This document shows, piece by piece, positions 41,872-50,208 of a DNA stretch of 64,000 bases; positions within the stretch are counted from its first letter, which is position 1; each line of letters starts with the position of its first letter. The notes beneath the pieces are model-generated. The model saw only the letters and a list, made by a program, of their open reading frames with translations. It ran no database searches and was not told the origin of the DNA. Source of the DNA: Sutterella faecalis (GTDB taxonomy: Bacteria > Pseudomonadota > Gammaproteobacteria > Burkholderiales > Burkholderiaceae_F); assembly GCF_006337085.1 (NCBI RefSeq), contig NZ_CP040882.1, positions 1,302,001 through 1,366,000 on the forward strand. Reading direction: 5' to 3'. The translations under genes and the position numbers were made by a program.

Positions 41872-43098
41872 ATGCTGACTCCCCGCCAGATTGAGCTCAT
41901 CAAAGCTACTGTCCCCGTGCTTCGCGAACACGGTGTTGCGCTTACCTCTCACTTCTATAAGCGCATGCTCAACGGCAACCCCGAACTTAAGAACGTTTTC
42001 AATCAGTCCCATCAGGCGCTCGGCCGTCAGCAGAAGGCGCTCGCCGGCGCGGTTCTCGCGTACGCTGAAAACATCGAAAACCCGGGCGTTCTCATCGGCG
42101 CCGTCAAGCACATTGCTGCAAAGCACTGCACGGTCGGCATCCGCGCTGAGCACTATCCGATTGTCGGCAAGCACCTCCTTGCCTCGATTCGCGAAGTTCT
42201 CGGCGAAGCTGCAACCGATGAACTGATTGATGCCTGGGCCGCTGCCTACGGCATGCTCGCCGACCTTCTGATTCAGGTTGAGAGCGGGATCTATACGGAA
42301 CAAAGCACCACCGAAGGCGGCTGGTCCGGCTGGCGTCCTTTTGTGGTTGAAAAGCGTGTGGAAGAAACGCCTGAAGTCGCGAGCTTCTACCTGCGTCCCT
42401 CGGACGGCGGCAACGTCCCGACCTTCAAGCCCGGTCAGTTCGTCTCCGTGCGCGCTTACCTCCCGGAACTTGGCGTTGATCAGCCTCGTCAGTATTCGCT
42501 TTCCCACGCCCCGGTCTGCGATAAAGGCCTTCGCATCACCGTGAAGCGCATTGATGCCCATGACGGCGCGCCCCAGGGCCGCATGTCCACGCATCTGCAT
42601 CAGACCCTGAAGGAAGGCGACGTCATTGAGCTCTCCGCTCCTGCCGGTGAATTCTTCCTCAAGGATGGCGAAAATCCTGTCGTTCTCGTGAGCGCCGGCA
42701 TCGGCATCACGCCGCTCTTCGCCATGCTGCAGTCGATTGCCTCGAAGACGCCGAAGCGCCCCGTGATTTTCGTGCACACCTCGCGCACCAAGGAAAACTT
42801 CGCGCTTCGCGACGCTGTGAAGACCCAGCTCGCCAAGCTCGAGAATGCGAAGGCTCACCTCTTCCTCACGGCGCCGAAGGCCGCGGAAGCCGCCTGCTGC
42901 TGCAACTGCACCTTTGAAAAGCATCAGGGCCGTCCGGGTGCTGCCGACATCCTCGCGCTTAATCTGCCCAAGGATGCCGACGTCTATGTCTGCGGCCCGA
43001 CCGGCTTCATGGCCTCCATGAAGGAAGCCTTCCTTAATGCAGGCATCCCGGCCGGCAATATTCATTCGGAAGTCTTCGGTACCGGCGCTGAAAGCTAA
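41872..43098 (+). CDS. hmp: Flavohemoglobin (nitric oxide dioxygenase)
   Basis: Detoxifies NO to nitrate with O2 and NAD(P)H, or reduces it slowly without O2. The 408-residue protein has a globin domain (MLTPRQIELIKATVPVLREH; Tyr29 in HFYKRML and proximal His85 in AAKHCTVG, both at the E. coli positions), an FAD domain (RQYSLSHAP) and an NAD domain (VLVSAGIGITPLFAML and YVCGPTGFMASM). It is about 12 residues longer than E. coli Hmp because of a Cys-rich insertion, CCCNC, near residue 345. The start with AGGAG upstream is preferred over an upstream TTG at 41821. Confidence 0.95.
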   Translation: MLTPRQIELIKATVPVLREHGVALTSHFYKRMLNGNPELKNVFNQSHQALGRQQKALAGAVLAYAENIENPGVLIGAVKHIAAKHCTVGIRAEHYPIVGKHLLASIREVLGEAATDELIDAWAAAYGMLADLLIQVESGIYTEQSTTEGGWSGWRPFVVEKRVEETPEVASFYLRPSDGGNVPTFKPGQFVSVRAYLPELGVDQPRQYSLSHAPVCDKGLRITVKRIDAHDGAPQGRMSTHLHQTLKEGDVIELSAPAGEFFLKDGENPVVLVSAGIGITPLFAMLQSIASKTPKRPVIFVHTSRTKENFALRDAVKTQLAKLENAKAHLFLTAPKAAEAACCCNCTFEKHQGRPGAADILALNLPKDADVYVCGPTGFMASMKEAFLNAGIPAGNIHSEVFGTGAES

Positions 43099-43124
43099 AA
43101 ATCTGCCGCAGCCGCGTTCTTATC

Positions 43125-43162
43125 AAAGGCCTGCCGGGATTTTTCCGACAGGCCTTTCTTAC
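43125..43162 (+). terminator. Terminator between hmp and nsrR
   Basis: AAAGGCCTG / CAGGCCTTT (43125-43133 and 43149-43157) followed by CTTACT. It ends about 15 bases before the nsrR start, so nsrR is reached only by read-through unless it has an unseen promoter. Confidence 0.65.
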
Positions 43163-43172
43163 TCATTTCCCC

Positions 43173-43643
43173 ATGCATCTCAAGCTATACACCGATCTCG
43201 GCCTGCGCGTGCTCATGGTCGTTGCCCGATTGAAGCCCGACGAGCGAATCACGCTTCCGGAACTCGCGCAGCGCCTCAACTGCTCGCAGAATCACGTGAC
43301 CAAGGTTGCCAACAACATGGTGCGCCTCGGCTGGCTGGTTACTGCCCGCGGCAGAAACGGCGGCATGCGGCTTGCCCTCGCAGCCGATGAGTACCGCATC
43401 GGCGACGTGGTGAGAACGCTTGAGGGAAACGAGCCCCTGATCAACTGCGCGGAACCTCCATGCCCCTTCTGCCGTCAGTGCGCGCTCGCCGGCCTTCTCG
43501 ATGAGGCGCGGGAAGCCTTCTACCAGACGCTCAACCGGGAGACGCTGGCATCGATAGCGAATCCCGCTCGAACCGTTTCGATGCTCGCAGCCATCCTTCC
43601 TTCGAAAGCGAAGGCAGGAAAAAGAGAAGAAGCAACAGCCTGA
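43173..43643 (+). CDS. nsrR: Rrf2-family nitric-oxide-sensing repressor NsrR
   Basis: Iron-sulfur transcription repressor released from DNA when NO attacks its cluster. The 156-residue protein starts MHLKLYTDLGLRVLMVVA, has the winged-helix region LAQRLNCSQNHVTKVANNMVR and the wing RGRNGGMRLA. Cluster cysteines are Cys92, Cys97 and Cys103, with an extra Cys100. It lies 74 bases after hmp, and the hmp promoter has a matching palindrome, so hmp-nsrR is probably an autoregulated NO defence unit. No Shine-Dalgarno is visible before the ATG. Confidence 0.9.
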   Translation: MHLKLYTDLGLRVLMVVARLKPDERITLPELAQRLNCSQNHVTKVANNMVRLGWLVTARGRNGGMRLALAADEYRIGDVVRTLEGNEPLINCAEPPCPFCRQCALAGLLDEAREAFYQTLNRETLASIANPARTVSMLAAILPSKAKAGKREEATA

Positions 43644-43708
43644 AAGCCGACCTCCCAGAGCTCTCAAAATAGGCAGCAGATAAGGAGTCAGAAGCCCGGG
43701 AGCCTCTC

Positions 43709-45073
43709 TCAGTCGCAGTGGAGCACGCGTATCGCAAGTCCGCCCTGACTCGTTTCGCGATACTTGGCGTTCATGTCCTTGCCGGTTTCGTACATGGTGA
43801 CGATCACCTTGTCGAGACTCACGGTAGGCGCAGAAGTTCGCCTCAGCGCCATGCGGGCCGCATTGACGGCCTTCACCGCAAAGATGGCATTCCGCTCAAT
43901 GCAAGGCACCTGAACCTGACCGTTCACCGGGTCGCATGTGAGCCCCAGCGAATGCTCCATGCCGATCTCAGCAGCCGTACAGACCTGCTCGGGGCTTCCG
44001 CCCATGACTTCGGCGAGTCCCGCGGCCGCCATGGAGCAGGCAACGCCCACTTCTCCCTGGCAGCCGACTTCCGCGCCGGAAATCGAGGCATTCATCTTGA
44101 AGAGCTCGCCCACCACGGAGGCGGCGAGGAAAAAGCGCAGGCGATCGTCGGGAGACGGATCTCCGATGAATTTTTCCCAGTAGGCAAGCACAGCCGGAAT
44201 AACGCCGCATGCGCCGTTTGTCGGCGCCGTGACGACGCGTCCTCCGGCAGCATTCTCTTCAGAAACCGCCAGGGCAAACATGTTGATCCAGTCGATGACG
44301 GCAAGCGGATCAACGCTTGTGCGGCCCATGGAAAGAAGCTGCCTGCGAAGCGCAGGCGCGCGGCGCGGCACGCGCAGGGGCCCGGGAAGAACGCCTTCCG
44401 TACGGGTTCCGCGTTCAATGCCTTCCTGCATCACATCATGCACATGCGCAAAATGCGCAAGGATCTCCTTCATCGGGCGTCGTGCTTTTTCGTTTTCGAG
44501 CGCGAGACCTGAAATCGAAAGTCCGGACTCCCGGCAGTGGGCAATGAGTTCTGCCGCCGTCTTATAGGGGTAAGGAACGCGAACCTCTTCCTTCGGCTGA
44601 TCGTGAAAGTGCTCTTCATCCACGATGAATCCGCCCCCGATCGAATAGTAGGTGCGCTCAAAAAGGAGTTCCTCTCCGGCCCAGGCGCGCAGCCTCATTC
44701 CGTTTTCATGGAGCGCAAGGAACTCCGAATGAAAGACCATGCCGGAATCCTTCGGAAACTCCACCTCTCTTTCGCCATTGAGAAGAAGCCTGCCGGTTTT
44801 TCCGATGCCTTCGATGATGGCGGGAATTCTTTCAAGGGGCACCGTATCGGGGAGAAAGCCCTCGAGCCCGAGAAGAATGGCCTGATCGGTATGGTGGCCG
44901 TGCCCTGTCAGAGAAAGCGAGCCGTAGACATCCGCCCCTACGCGGGTTGTGCGCTCGAGAAGACCCTTTTGAGCAAGGTCTTCGCAGAAAGTTTTACCCG
45001 CTCTCATCGGACCGACGGTATGAGAGCTCGACGGACCGATGCCGATTTTGAAGATGTCGAAGGCACTGATCAT
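43709..45073 (-). CDS. sdaA: L-serine ammonia-lyase (iron-sulfur type)
   Basis: Converts serine to pyruvate and ammonia using a [4Fe-4S] cluster. The 454-residue single-chain enzyme has IGIGPSSSHTVGPMRAGK at the N-terminus, the substrate loop around GTRTEGVLPGPLRVPRRAP, and cluster cysteines in NGACGVIPAV, GAEVGCQGEVG, LTCDPVNG and VPCIERNA. The start at 45073 is chosen because the longer open frame runs through the dcuC terminator. It converges with nsrR. In a saccharolysis-poor anaerobe this is a main energy route, and RidA would remove its 2-aminoacrylate by-product. Confidence 0.95.
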   Translation of the reverse strand: MISAFDIFKIGIGPSSSHTVGPMRAGKTFCEDLAQKGLLERTTRVGADVYGSLSLTGHGHHTDQAILLGLEGFLPDTVPLERIPAIIEGIGKTGRLLLNGEREVEFPKDSGMVFHSEFLALHENGMRLRAWAGEELLFERTYYSIGGGFIVDEEHFHDQPKEEVRVPYPYKTAAELIAHCRESGLSISGLALENEKARRPMKEILAHFAHVHDVMQEGIERGTRTEGVLPGPLRVPRRAPALRRQLLSMGRTSVDPLAVIDWINMFALAVSEENAAGGRVVTAPTNGACGVIPAVLAYWEKFIGDPSPDDRLRFFLAASVVGELFKMNASISGAEVGCQGEVGVACSMAAAGLAEVMGGSPEQVCTAAEIGMEHSLGLTCDPVNGQVQVPCIERNAIFAVKAVNAARMALRRTSAPTVSLDKVIVTMYETGKDMNAKYRETSQGGLAIRVLHCD

Positions 45074-45176
45074 GAAAATTGCCTGGGTTGATTTCTCAGA
45101 GAAGGAATCATGCCTCAAAAAAGAGGCCTGCGGGAGAAAGGACTTTCCTTGATTCCCCTGTCGGCTTAAGCAGTCC

Positions 45177-45216
45177 AAAAAAGAAAAGCCCCCGCGGACA
45201 GCTTCCGTGAGGGCTT
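45177..45216 (-). terminator. Terminator after dcuC
   Basis: AAGCCCTCACGGA pairs with TCCGCGGGGGCTT (minus strand) and is followed by TTCTTTTTT. It lies about 65 bases past the dcuC stop codon. Confidence 0.8.
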
Positions 45217-45281
45217 GAAATTTTATCCCGGCATATGCTCCCTGAATTCAGAAAAGCATATGACTCAGGCTATGTCGATCC

Positions 45282-46553
45282 TTAGACCATCACGAGCGCG
45301 CAGGTGATGACCGCAAGGAACATCGGCAGAGCCGTGCGCTTGATGACTTCAATCGGCGAGACCATCGCAATGCCGGAGACGAGAATCGTCACGCCGGCGA
45401 GCGGGGACATCGTACGGCCGGCAGCACCGGCGATGAAGGCGAGGCCGCCCAGACCTTCGATCGTCATGCCGAAATCCTTGGCATGCGGCGTAACGGTTTC
45501 ATTAAAGGCCAGCGTAGCCGCGTCGCCCGAACCCGTGATCACGCCCATGAGGAAGGGGCCGATGGAGCCGCCCCAGCGGGCGATTTCATTGGATTCCTTG
45601 AGGGCGGCAACGAACGTGTCGATGAGGCCCGCGGACTTGAGGCCGGCAGCGAAGACGCCGGCAGCAATGATGATGCCCATCACGTCAGCGTAGCCCTTGC
45701 CGGTACCGTTGAAGAATTCCTTCGCGAAGGTCTGCGGGTTGCAGCGGGCAACGGCGAGCGCAACGACGGCGCCGAGCACCATGGCCTGGGCAACGCCCAT
45801 CTTGATGAACGGGCACCAGAGGTTGCCGACAACGAGGATCGTGATCGGAACGAGCGGAACGAGCGCCTTCAGCGGGCTCGGCACGAAGCCGTCGTCGTTC
45901 TTCTGAAGCTTCGACTCGTCAACCTTGGCGTTCTTGTCGCCCTTGTGGTCGCCAAGGATCAGGCACATGATGAGCGTGCCGATCACGCCGAAGGCGCCGA
46001 CCAGGATCGAGTAGGGAGCATGGAAGCCGATGAAGTCCATCACTTCCATGTGGGCCATATTGGCGACGTACGGATTGTGGGACGTGCCGGGCGAGAGGTA
46101 GGAGCCGATCGTGCCGGCGAGAACCGCAGCAGCGGCGCCGGCAGGACGAATGCCGGCGCGGAGCATGACGGGAATCAGGGTGGAGCCCACGGCGGCGGCG
46201 CAGCCCGCAGCCGACGGAATGGCGATGTTCACGAAGAACGTGATCACCGTGCAGACCGGGACGAGGAAGATGCCGAGACCGCGAATCGGGCTCGCGAGGT
46301 AGTGAACGAGCGAACGGTCAGCACCGGTGTACTTGGCAACGAACGCAAAGCCCATCGAGCCGCAGATTGCCATCACGAGGGAGGCGTTCGTCATCGACTT
46401 CGCAAATGCGTTGAGACCGCCCACCAGGTTCCAGGAAATAAGGCAGAGGAAAAGACCCGAAGCGATCAGCACGAGTCGCGTTTCGTATCGCTTGATGAGT
46501 CCGTATATCACGGCAAAGATTGTCAGTACGGCAACCCATTCAGTTATGCCCAT
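45282..46553 (-). CDS. dcuC: C4-dicarboxylate transporter DcuC
   Basis: Inner-membrane carrier, mainly exporting succinate during fermentation. The 423-residue protein has about twelve hydrophobic segments, the first-half blocks KRYETRLVLIASGL and GSMGFAFVAKYTGAD, the middle SYLSPGTSHNPYVANM, and the second-half block GVITGSGDAATLAFNETVTPHA. It is a little shorter than E. coli DcuC. GAAGGAG lies upstream of the ATG. It serves as the full-length reference for the shortened paralogue at 7536-8294. Confidence 0.93.
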   Translation of the reverse strand: MGITEWVAVLTIFAVIYGLIKRYETRLVLIASGLFLCLISWNLVGGLNAFAKSMTNASLVMAICGSMGFAFVAKYTGADRSLVHYLASPIRGLGIFLVPVCTVITFFVNIAIPSAAGCAAAVGSTLIPVMLRAGIRPAGAAAAVLAGTIGSYLSPGTSHNPYVANMAHMEVMDFIGFHAPYSILVGAFGVIGTLIMCLILGDHKGDKNAKVDESKLQKNDDGFVPSPLKALVPLVPITILVVGNLWCPFIKMGVAQAMVLGAVVALAVARCNPQTFAKEFFNGTGKGYADVMGIIIAAGVFAAGLKSAGLIDTFVAALKESNEIARWGGSIGPFLMGVITGSGDAATLAFNETVTPHAKDFGMTIEGLGGLAFIAGAAGRTMSPLAGVTILVSGIAMVSPIEVIKRTALPMFLAVITCALVMV

Positions 46554-46717
46554 GGAATTTCTCCTTCAGGATGATTTTCAGATTTTTATTGTTATGGTTT
46601 ACATGTAGTCACATTATGCCTGTTCAATAAGACATAACGGGCTAGGGAATTGCGAGATACCTATTTGGATCTCATCATTTCCCGGTTTCGAATTGATTTT
46701 GAATATCAATATCAAAA

Positions 46718-47299
46718 TCAGATTTTGAAGACTTCGCGCCGATACCAGCGAAGTTCATCAATGCTGTCGCGGATGTCCACGAGTGCCTGGTGCTTGCCGA
46801 CCGAGGTGCCCACCCATACCTTTTCCGGAGCCCAGCGGCGGGCGAGCTCCTTGATGGTGGAAACGTCGATCGAGCGGTAGTGGAAGTAGCGCTCCATCCC
46901 GGGGAGCCAGCGCGCCATGAAGCGGCGGTCCTGTCCGATGGTGTTGCCGCACATCGGGCTTTTGCCTTCGGGGACGTACCGGCGGAAAACTTCCCGGAAA
47001 ATGCGCGAGCACTCTTCTTCATCAACCGTACTCTCGAGCACGCGCTTTACGAGCCCCGACTTGGTGTGGGTTTCCGTATTCCAGGCGTCCATGCCGTCGA
47101 GAATTTCCGCCTTCTGGTGCACCGCAACGACGGGACCTTCGTGGAGGATATTGAGATTGCGGTCGGTAATGATTGCGGCGACCTCAATGACGCGGTTGAC
47201 TTCGGGCTGCAGTCCCGTCATCTCCATGTCGATCCAGATGAGGTTGTCGTCGGCATAGGACGGATCCCGCGTCGAATTTGAGTCTGCTGGTGCTGTCAT
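46718..47299 (-). CDS. orn: Oligoribonuclease
   Basis: DEDDh-family 3'-5' exonuclease that degrades 2-5 base RNAs, essential in many proteobacteria. The 193-residue protein shows WIDMEMTGL (Exo I), GNTIGQDRRFM (Exo II) and HQALVDIRDSI (Exo III). The start MTAPADSNST is chosen by length; the open frame extends to 47443 without conservation. An AT-rich palindrome overlaps its stop codon. It is divergent from the M48-like gene, a neighbourhood shared with other betaproteobacteria. Confidence 0.95.
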   Translation of the reverse strand: MTAPADSNSTRDPSYADDNLIWIDMEMTGLQPEVNRVIEVAAIITDRNLNILHEGPVVAVHQKAEILDGMDAWNTETHTKSGLVKRVLESTVDEEECSRIFREVFRRYVPEGKSPMCGNTIGQDRRFMARWLPGMERYFHYRSIDVSTIKELARRWAPEKVWVGTSVGKHQALVDIRDSIDELRWYRREVFKI

Positions 47300-47594
47300 G
47301 AAATGTAAGCCCGATTGAAAAATGTGACCGAAGTCTACCGCGTCAGTCGTGATGTCGGGTTGCTTCAAAGTGTCTCTCCGTTTCTTTTGAACCGCATCCC
47401 CGGGTAAACGTGCGTTGTCGGGCCTGCGAGCGTTTTCCCGCATAGCGGGAAGCCGATCTGCACCGCCTCTTTTCAGGGAAGAAGAAGGTCTTCGGATCCA
47501 AGTACAATTTCCGGATTATCCGGAGGTCCGGCTCCATCAAGCCGCCTCTTACTCCTTCCTCACCGACACTTTTTCTCCGCCCATCCGATCACTG

Positions 47595-49187
47595 ATGCAT
47601 GCGTCCGCCGACCTCATAGAGCACGTCTTTCTCATTTCCGTCGTGCTCTTTCTGCTTTGCGAGTGCTTTCTCACGGCGCGCCAGATCATTGCTGCGGAAC
47701 GTTCGGTAGGGAGCGTTCCCGCGGGGTTCGAGAATCGTCTCTCGCTCGCAGCCCACAAAAAGGCGGCGGCCTACACGACCGAATCGGCGCTGGCGAATCT
47801 GGTTCTTTCCTTCATCGGCGCGGGTTTTGCCGTTTTCATGACGACCGGACACGGATTCACCTTCGTCGCCGCCTTTCTTGAAACGCTTTCCGACACCACG
47901 CTCATCGTTGAATGGGCGCTTCTCGTCGTCACAGCGCTCCTCATGCTCCTTGTGGAGCTTCCCTTCGGCTGGTTCGCGCGCTTTCGCGTGAAGGAGCGCT
48001 TCGGCTATATGAGGCAGACGCGCCGCGAGTGGCTCGCGCGCACGCTCACCATCAGCGCTGCGGGCTGGGGAACGATGCTCCCGCTTTCTGCGCTTCTCCT
48101 TGCCCTTTGCGAACTCGCCGGCGCCTGGTGGTGGCTTGTGGTCTGGGCAGCCTGGCTCATCTACATTCTCTGGCGCTGGCGTCTTTCCCTCGTGCGGGGC
48201 GTTCTCTGGAGCCGCGCCAGCCGCCCCATTGAAAATTCAGACCTCCGTGCGCTGGTGGCCGACTTTCTCTCCGCGCACGGCTACCAGATGGAAGACCTTG
48301 TCGTCATGACGAAGCCCGGCGTCTGGAAGCATGCTCACGTGCTCCTCGTCGGCACCGGCCTCAAACGAAGGGTAGTGGTCTTTGCCCACGCCGCCGCCAA
48401 ACTCACCCGCGAAGAGCTCCTTGCCGTCATCGCCGCCAACCTTGCCCGGCTCAAGGAACACCACACGCCGTGGCGGATCTTTTTTGAAGCGGCAGGAGGC
48501 CTCGTCATCTGCGCCGCCCTCGGCTGGGGTTCGACCCATCCGGCTTTCTTCGCCGGTCTGGGATTTTCGCCCCTGCTCACAACAGAGCAGCCCGGAGCCC
48601 ATGCCGGCTTCACCATTGCGCTCGCGCTCGTTACGTTCCCCATACTCTTTTACCCGCTGCGGCCGCTCTTCAATTTCATTTTCCGCCAAATGCAGTACAG
48701 CGCCGACCGCTTCGCGCTGAGAACGGTCGGCGGAGCCGAGCTCACGCGCGCGCTCGTAAAGCTTCACCGCGACTACGCCTCCACGCTGACGCCTTCAAGA
48801 ATCTACTCGCTCTTTCATTACGACCGGCCGCACGCCGGCATGCGCGTTCAGCACATCCGCTCCGTCATCCAGCGTGAGAAGCTTCCCGAATCAGGACCTT
48901 CGGACCTCGTGAAATTCCGGACCGCACCCTACCTCGATCGCGAGCACCCGACGCGTTCCGTGCTCTCCACCGAGATGGCGATCCGCAGGAAAATGCACGA
49001 GGAAGCCGGACGCTTCAGCCGTGCCCGAATTGCCGCTGAACTCGATCAGGCGCTTCAGAAGGAGCGCAGCTACGTTGTCGATGACGGTTTGGAGGAAAAC
49101 GCTCCAACCGACGAAACCGAAAAGCCAGAACTGCAGGAAACCTTGGACCACGCTCAACATGAAGAAAGCTCCGCGCCGAAAAACTGA
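47595..49187 (+). CDS. M48 (Ste24-like) membrane protein lacking zinc ligands
   Basis: A 530-residue membrane protein with the architecture of CAAX-prenyl-protease-like M48 peptidases: an N-terminal helix (LIEHVFLISVVLFLLCECFL), ARQIIAAERSVGSVPAGF, SLAAHKKAAAYT, several more helices, ERFGYMRQTRREW, and a C-terminal soluble tail. Where the family has HEXXH, this protein reads ANLAR (48435-48449), and the third ligand Glu in the E-x-x-A-D motif is Gln (48693-48695). All three zinc ligands are therefore lost, so it should be proteolytically inactive. The open frame is intact and keeps its locus between orn and rsgA, so a non-catalytic role is likely. The start is set at 47595 by family comparison; the open frame reaches 47415. 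Confidence 0.82.
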   Translation: MHASADLIEHVFLISVVLFLLCECFLTARQIIAAERSVGSVPAGFENRLSLAAHKKAAAYTTESALANLVLSFIGAGFAVFMTTGHGFTFVAAFLETLSDTTLIVEWALLVVTALLMLLVELPFGWFARFRVKERFGYMRQTRREWLARTLTISAAGWGTMLPLSALLLALCELAGAWWWLVVWAAWLIYILWRWRLSLVRGVLWSRASRPIENSDLRALVADFLSAHGYQMEDLVVMTKPGVWKHAHVLLVGTGLKRRVVVFAHAAAKLTREELLAVIAANLARLKEHHTPWRIFFEAAGGLVICAALGWGSTHPAFFAGLGFSPLLTTEQPGAHAGFTIALALVTFPILFYPLRPLFNFIFRQMQYSADRFALRTVGGAELTRALVKLHRDYASTLTPSRIYSLFHYDRPHAGMRVQHIRSVIQREKLPESGPSDLVKFRTAPYLDREHPTRSVLSTEMAIRRKMHEEAGRFSRARIAAELDQALQKERSYVVDDGLEENAPTDETEKPELQETLDHAQHEESSAPKN

Positions 49188-50097
49188 AATCCCTGAGCCT
49201 TCGGAAACCTTTGCCGGACGCGTGACCGCAGGGCACGGGCGGCACTTCATCGTGACCCTTGAATCGGGTGAAAAGCTCGTCGCCCACCGCCGCGGCAAAA
49301 AGGGAGACGTCGTCGTCGGCGACATCGTGCGCTGCACGCCACCTGTTTCGGGCGTTGCCGCGATTGAATCGATCGAACCGCGCTCGACGCTTCTCTACCG
49401 ATCGGACGAGTGGCGCGTGAAGACGCTTGCCGCCAACGCCGATCTCGCCGCAATTGTTTATGCGCCCCGGCCGACCTTCAATCCCTGGTTCATCTGGAAG
49501 GCGCTTCTTGCCGCGCACCAGGGCGGAATTCCTGCCGTCGTCATCCGCAACAAAACCGACATGACGGAGGGGGCCGAAGCTGCCGAAGCGCAGGCCAGGC
49601 TTCTCCGGTCCATCGGCGAAGAGGTGATTGAAGTTTCCGCCTCCGGCGCTCCCGACGAAGCGCGGGAAAAACTCACAGAAGCGTTCGCAGGGAAGACCGT
49701 CCTCATGGTCGGTCAGTCCGGCATGGGAAAGTCCACAATTCTCAATCTTCTCGTTCCGGAAGCGCAGGCCGAAACGCGCGAATATTCCGAAGCGCTCGAT
49801 CTCGGCAAACAGACCACCACCGCCGCCGAATGGCATCCGGCACCTGAATGGCAGGGCGCCGTCATCGATACGCCCGGCTTTCAGGAATTCGGACTCGCGC
49901 ATCTTTCGCTTTCCGACATCCTTCGGGCGATGCCCGATATCGCGCGGCATGTCGACGGCTGCAGGTTCTTCAACTGCCGGCATCTCCACGAACCGGGATG
50001 CAGCGTCAAGGCGGCGCTTGAACGCGGGGAAATTGATCCCGCGCGCTACGCCTTCTACGAAGCGGTGGCAAAGGAAGCTGATCCGCTGCCGCGCTGA
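49159..50097 (+). CDS. rsgA: Ribosome small subunit-dependent GTPase RsgA
   Basis: Circularly permuted GTPase acting late in 30S assembly. The 312-residue protein has an OB-fold (FAGRVTAGHGRHFIVTLESG), G4 NKTD, G1 GQSGMGKST and G3 DTPGFQEFG in permuted order, and a C-terminal zinc-binding set CRFFNCRHLHEPGC. The chosen start MKKAPRRKTE overlaps the end of the M48-like gene by 29 bases, suggesting translational coupling. The longer frame from 49021 lies within that gene and is not conserved. Confidence 0.95.
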   Translation: MKKAPRRKTEIPEPSETFAGRVTAGHGRHFIVTLESGEKLVAHRRGKKGDVVVGDIVRCTPPVSGVAAIESIEPRSTLLYRSDEWRVKTLAANADLAAIVYAPRPTFNPWFIWKALLAAHQGGIPAVVIRNKTDMTEGAEAAEAQARLLRSIGEEVIEVSASGAPDEAREKLTEAFAGKTVLMVGQSGMGKSTILNLLVPEAQAETREYSEALDLGKQTTTAAEWHPAPEWQGAVIDTPGFQEFGLAHLSLSDILRAMPDIARHVDGCRFFNCRHLHEPGCSVKAALERGEIDPARYAFYEAVAKEADPLPR

Positions 50098-50208
50098 GAA
50101 TGAATTCTGTCTACCGGAGTACTTCGATAGAAGGATTGCCTTGCCTCAGCCGCAACTTACAATGCTGAAGCTTTAAGTGCCTGCATTTCTTCCCAGCCCA
50201 GACCCCAC

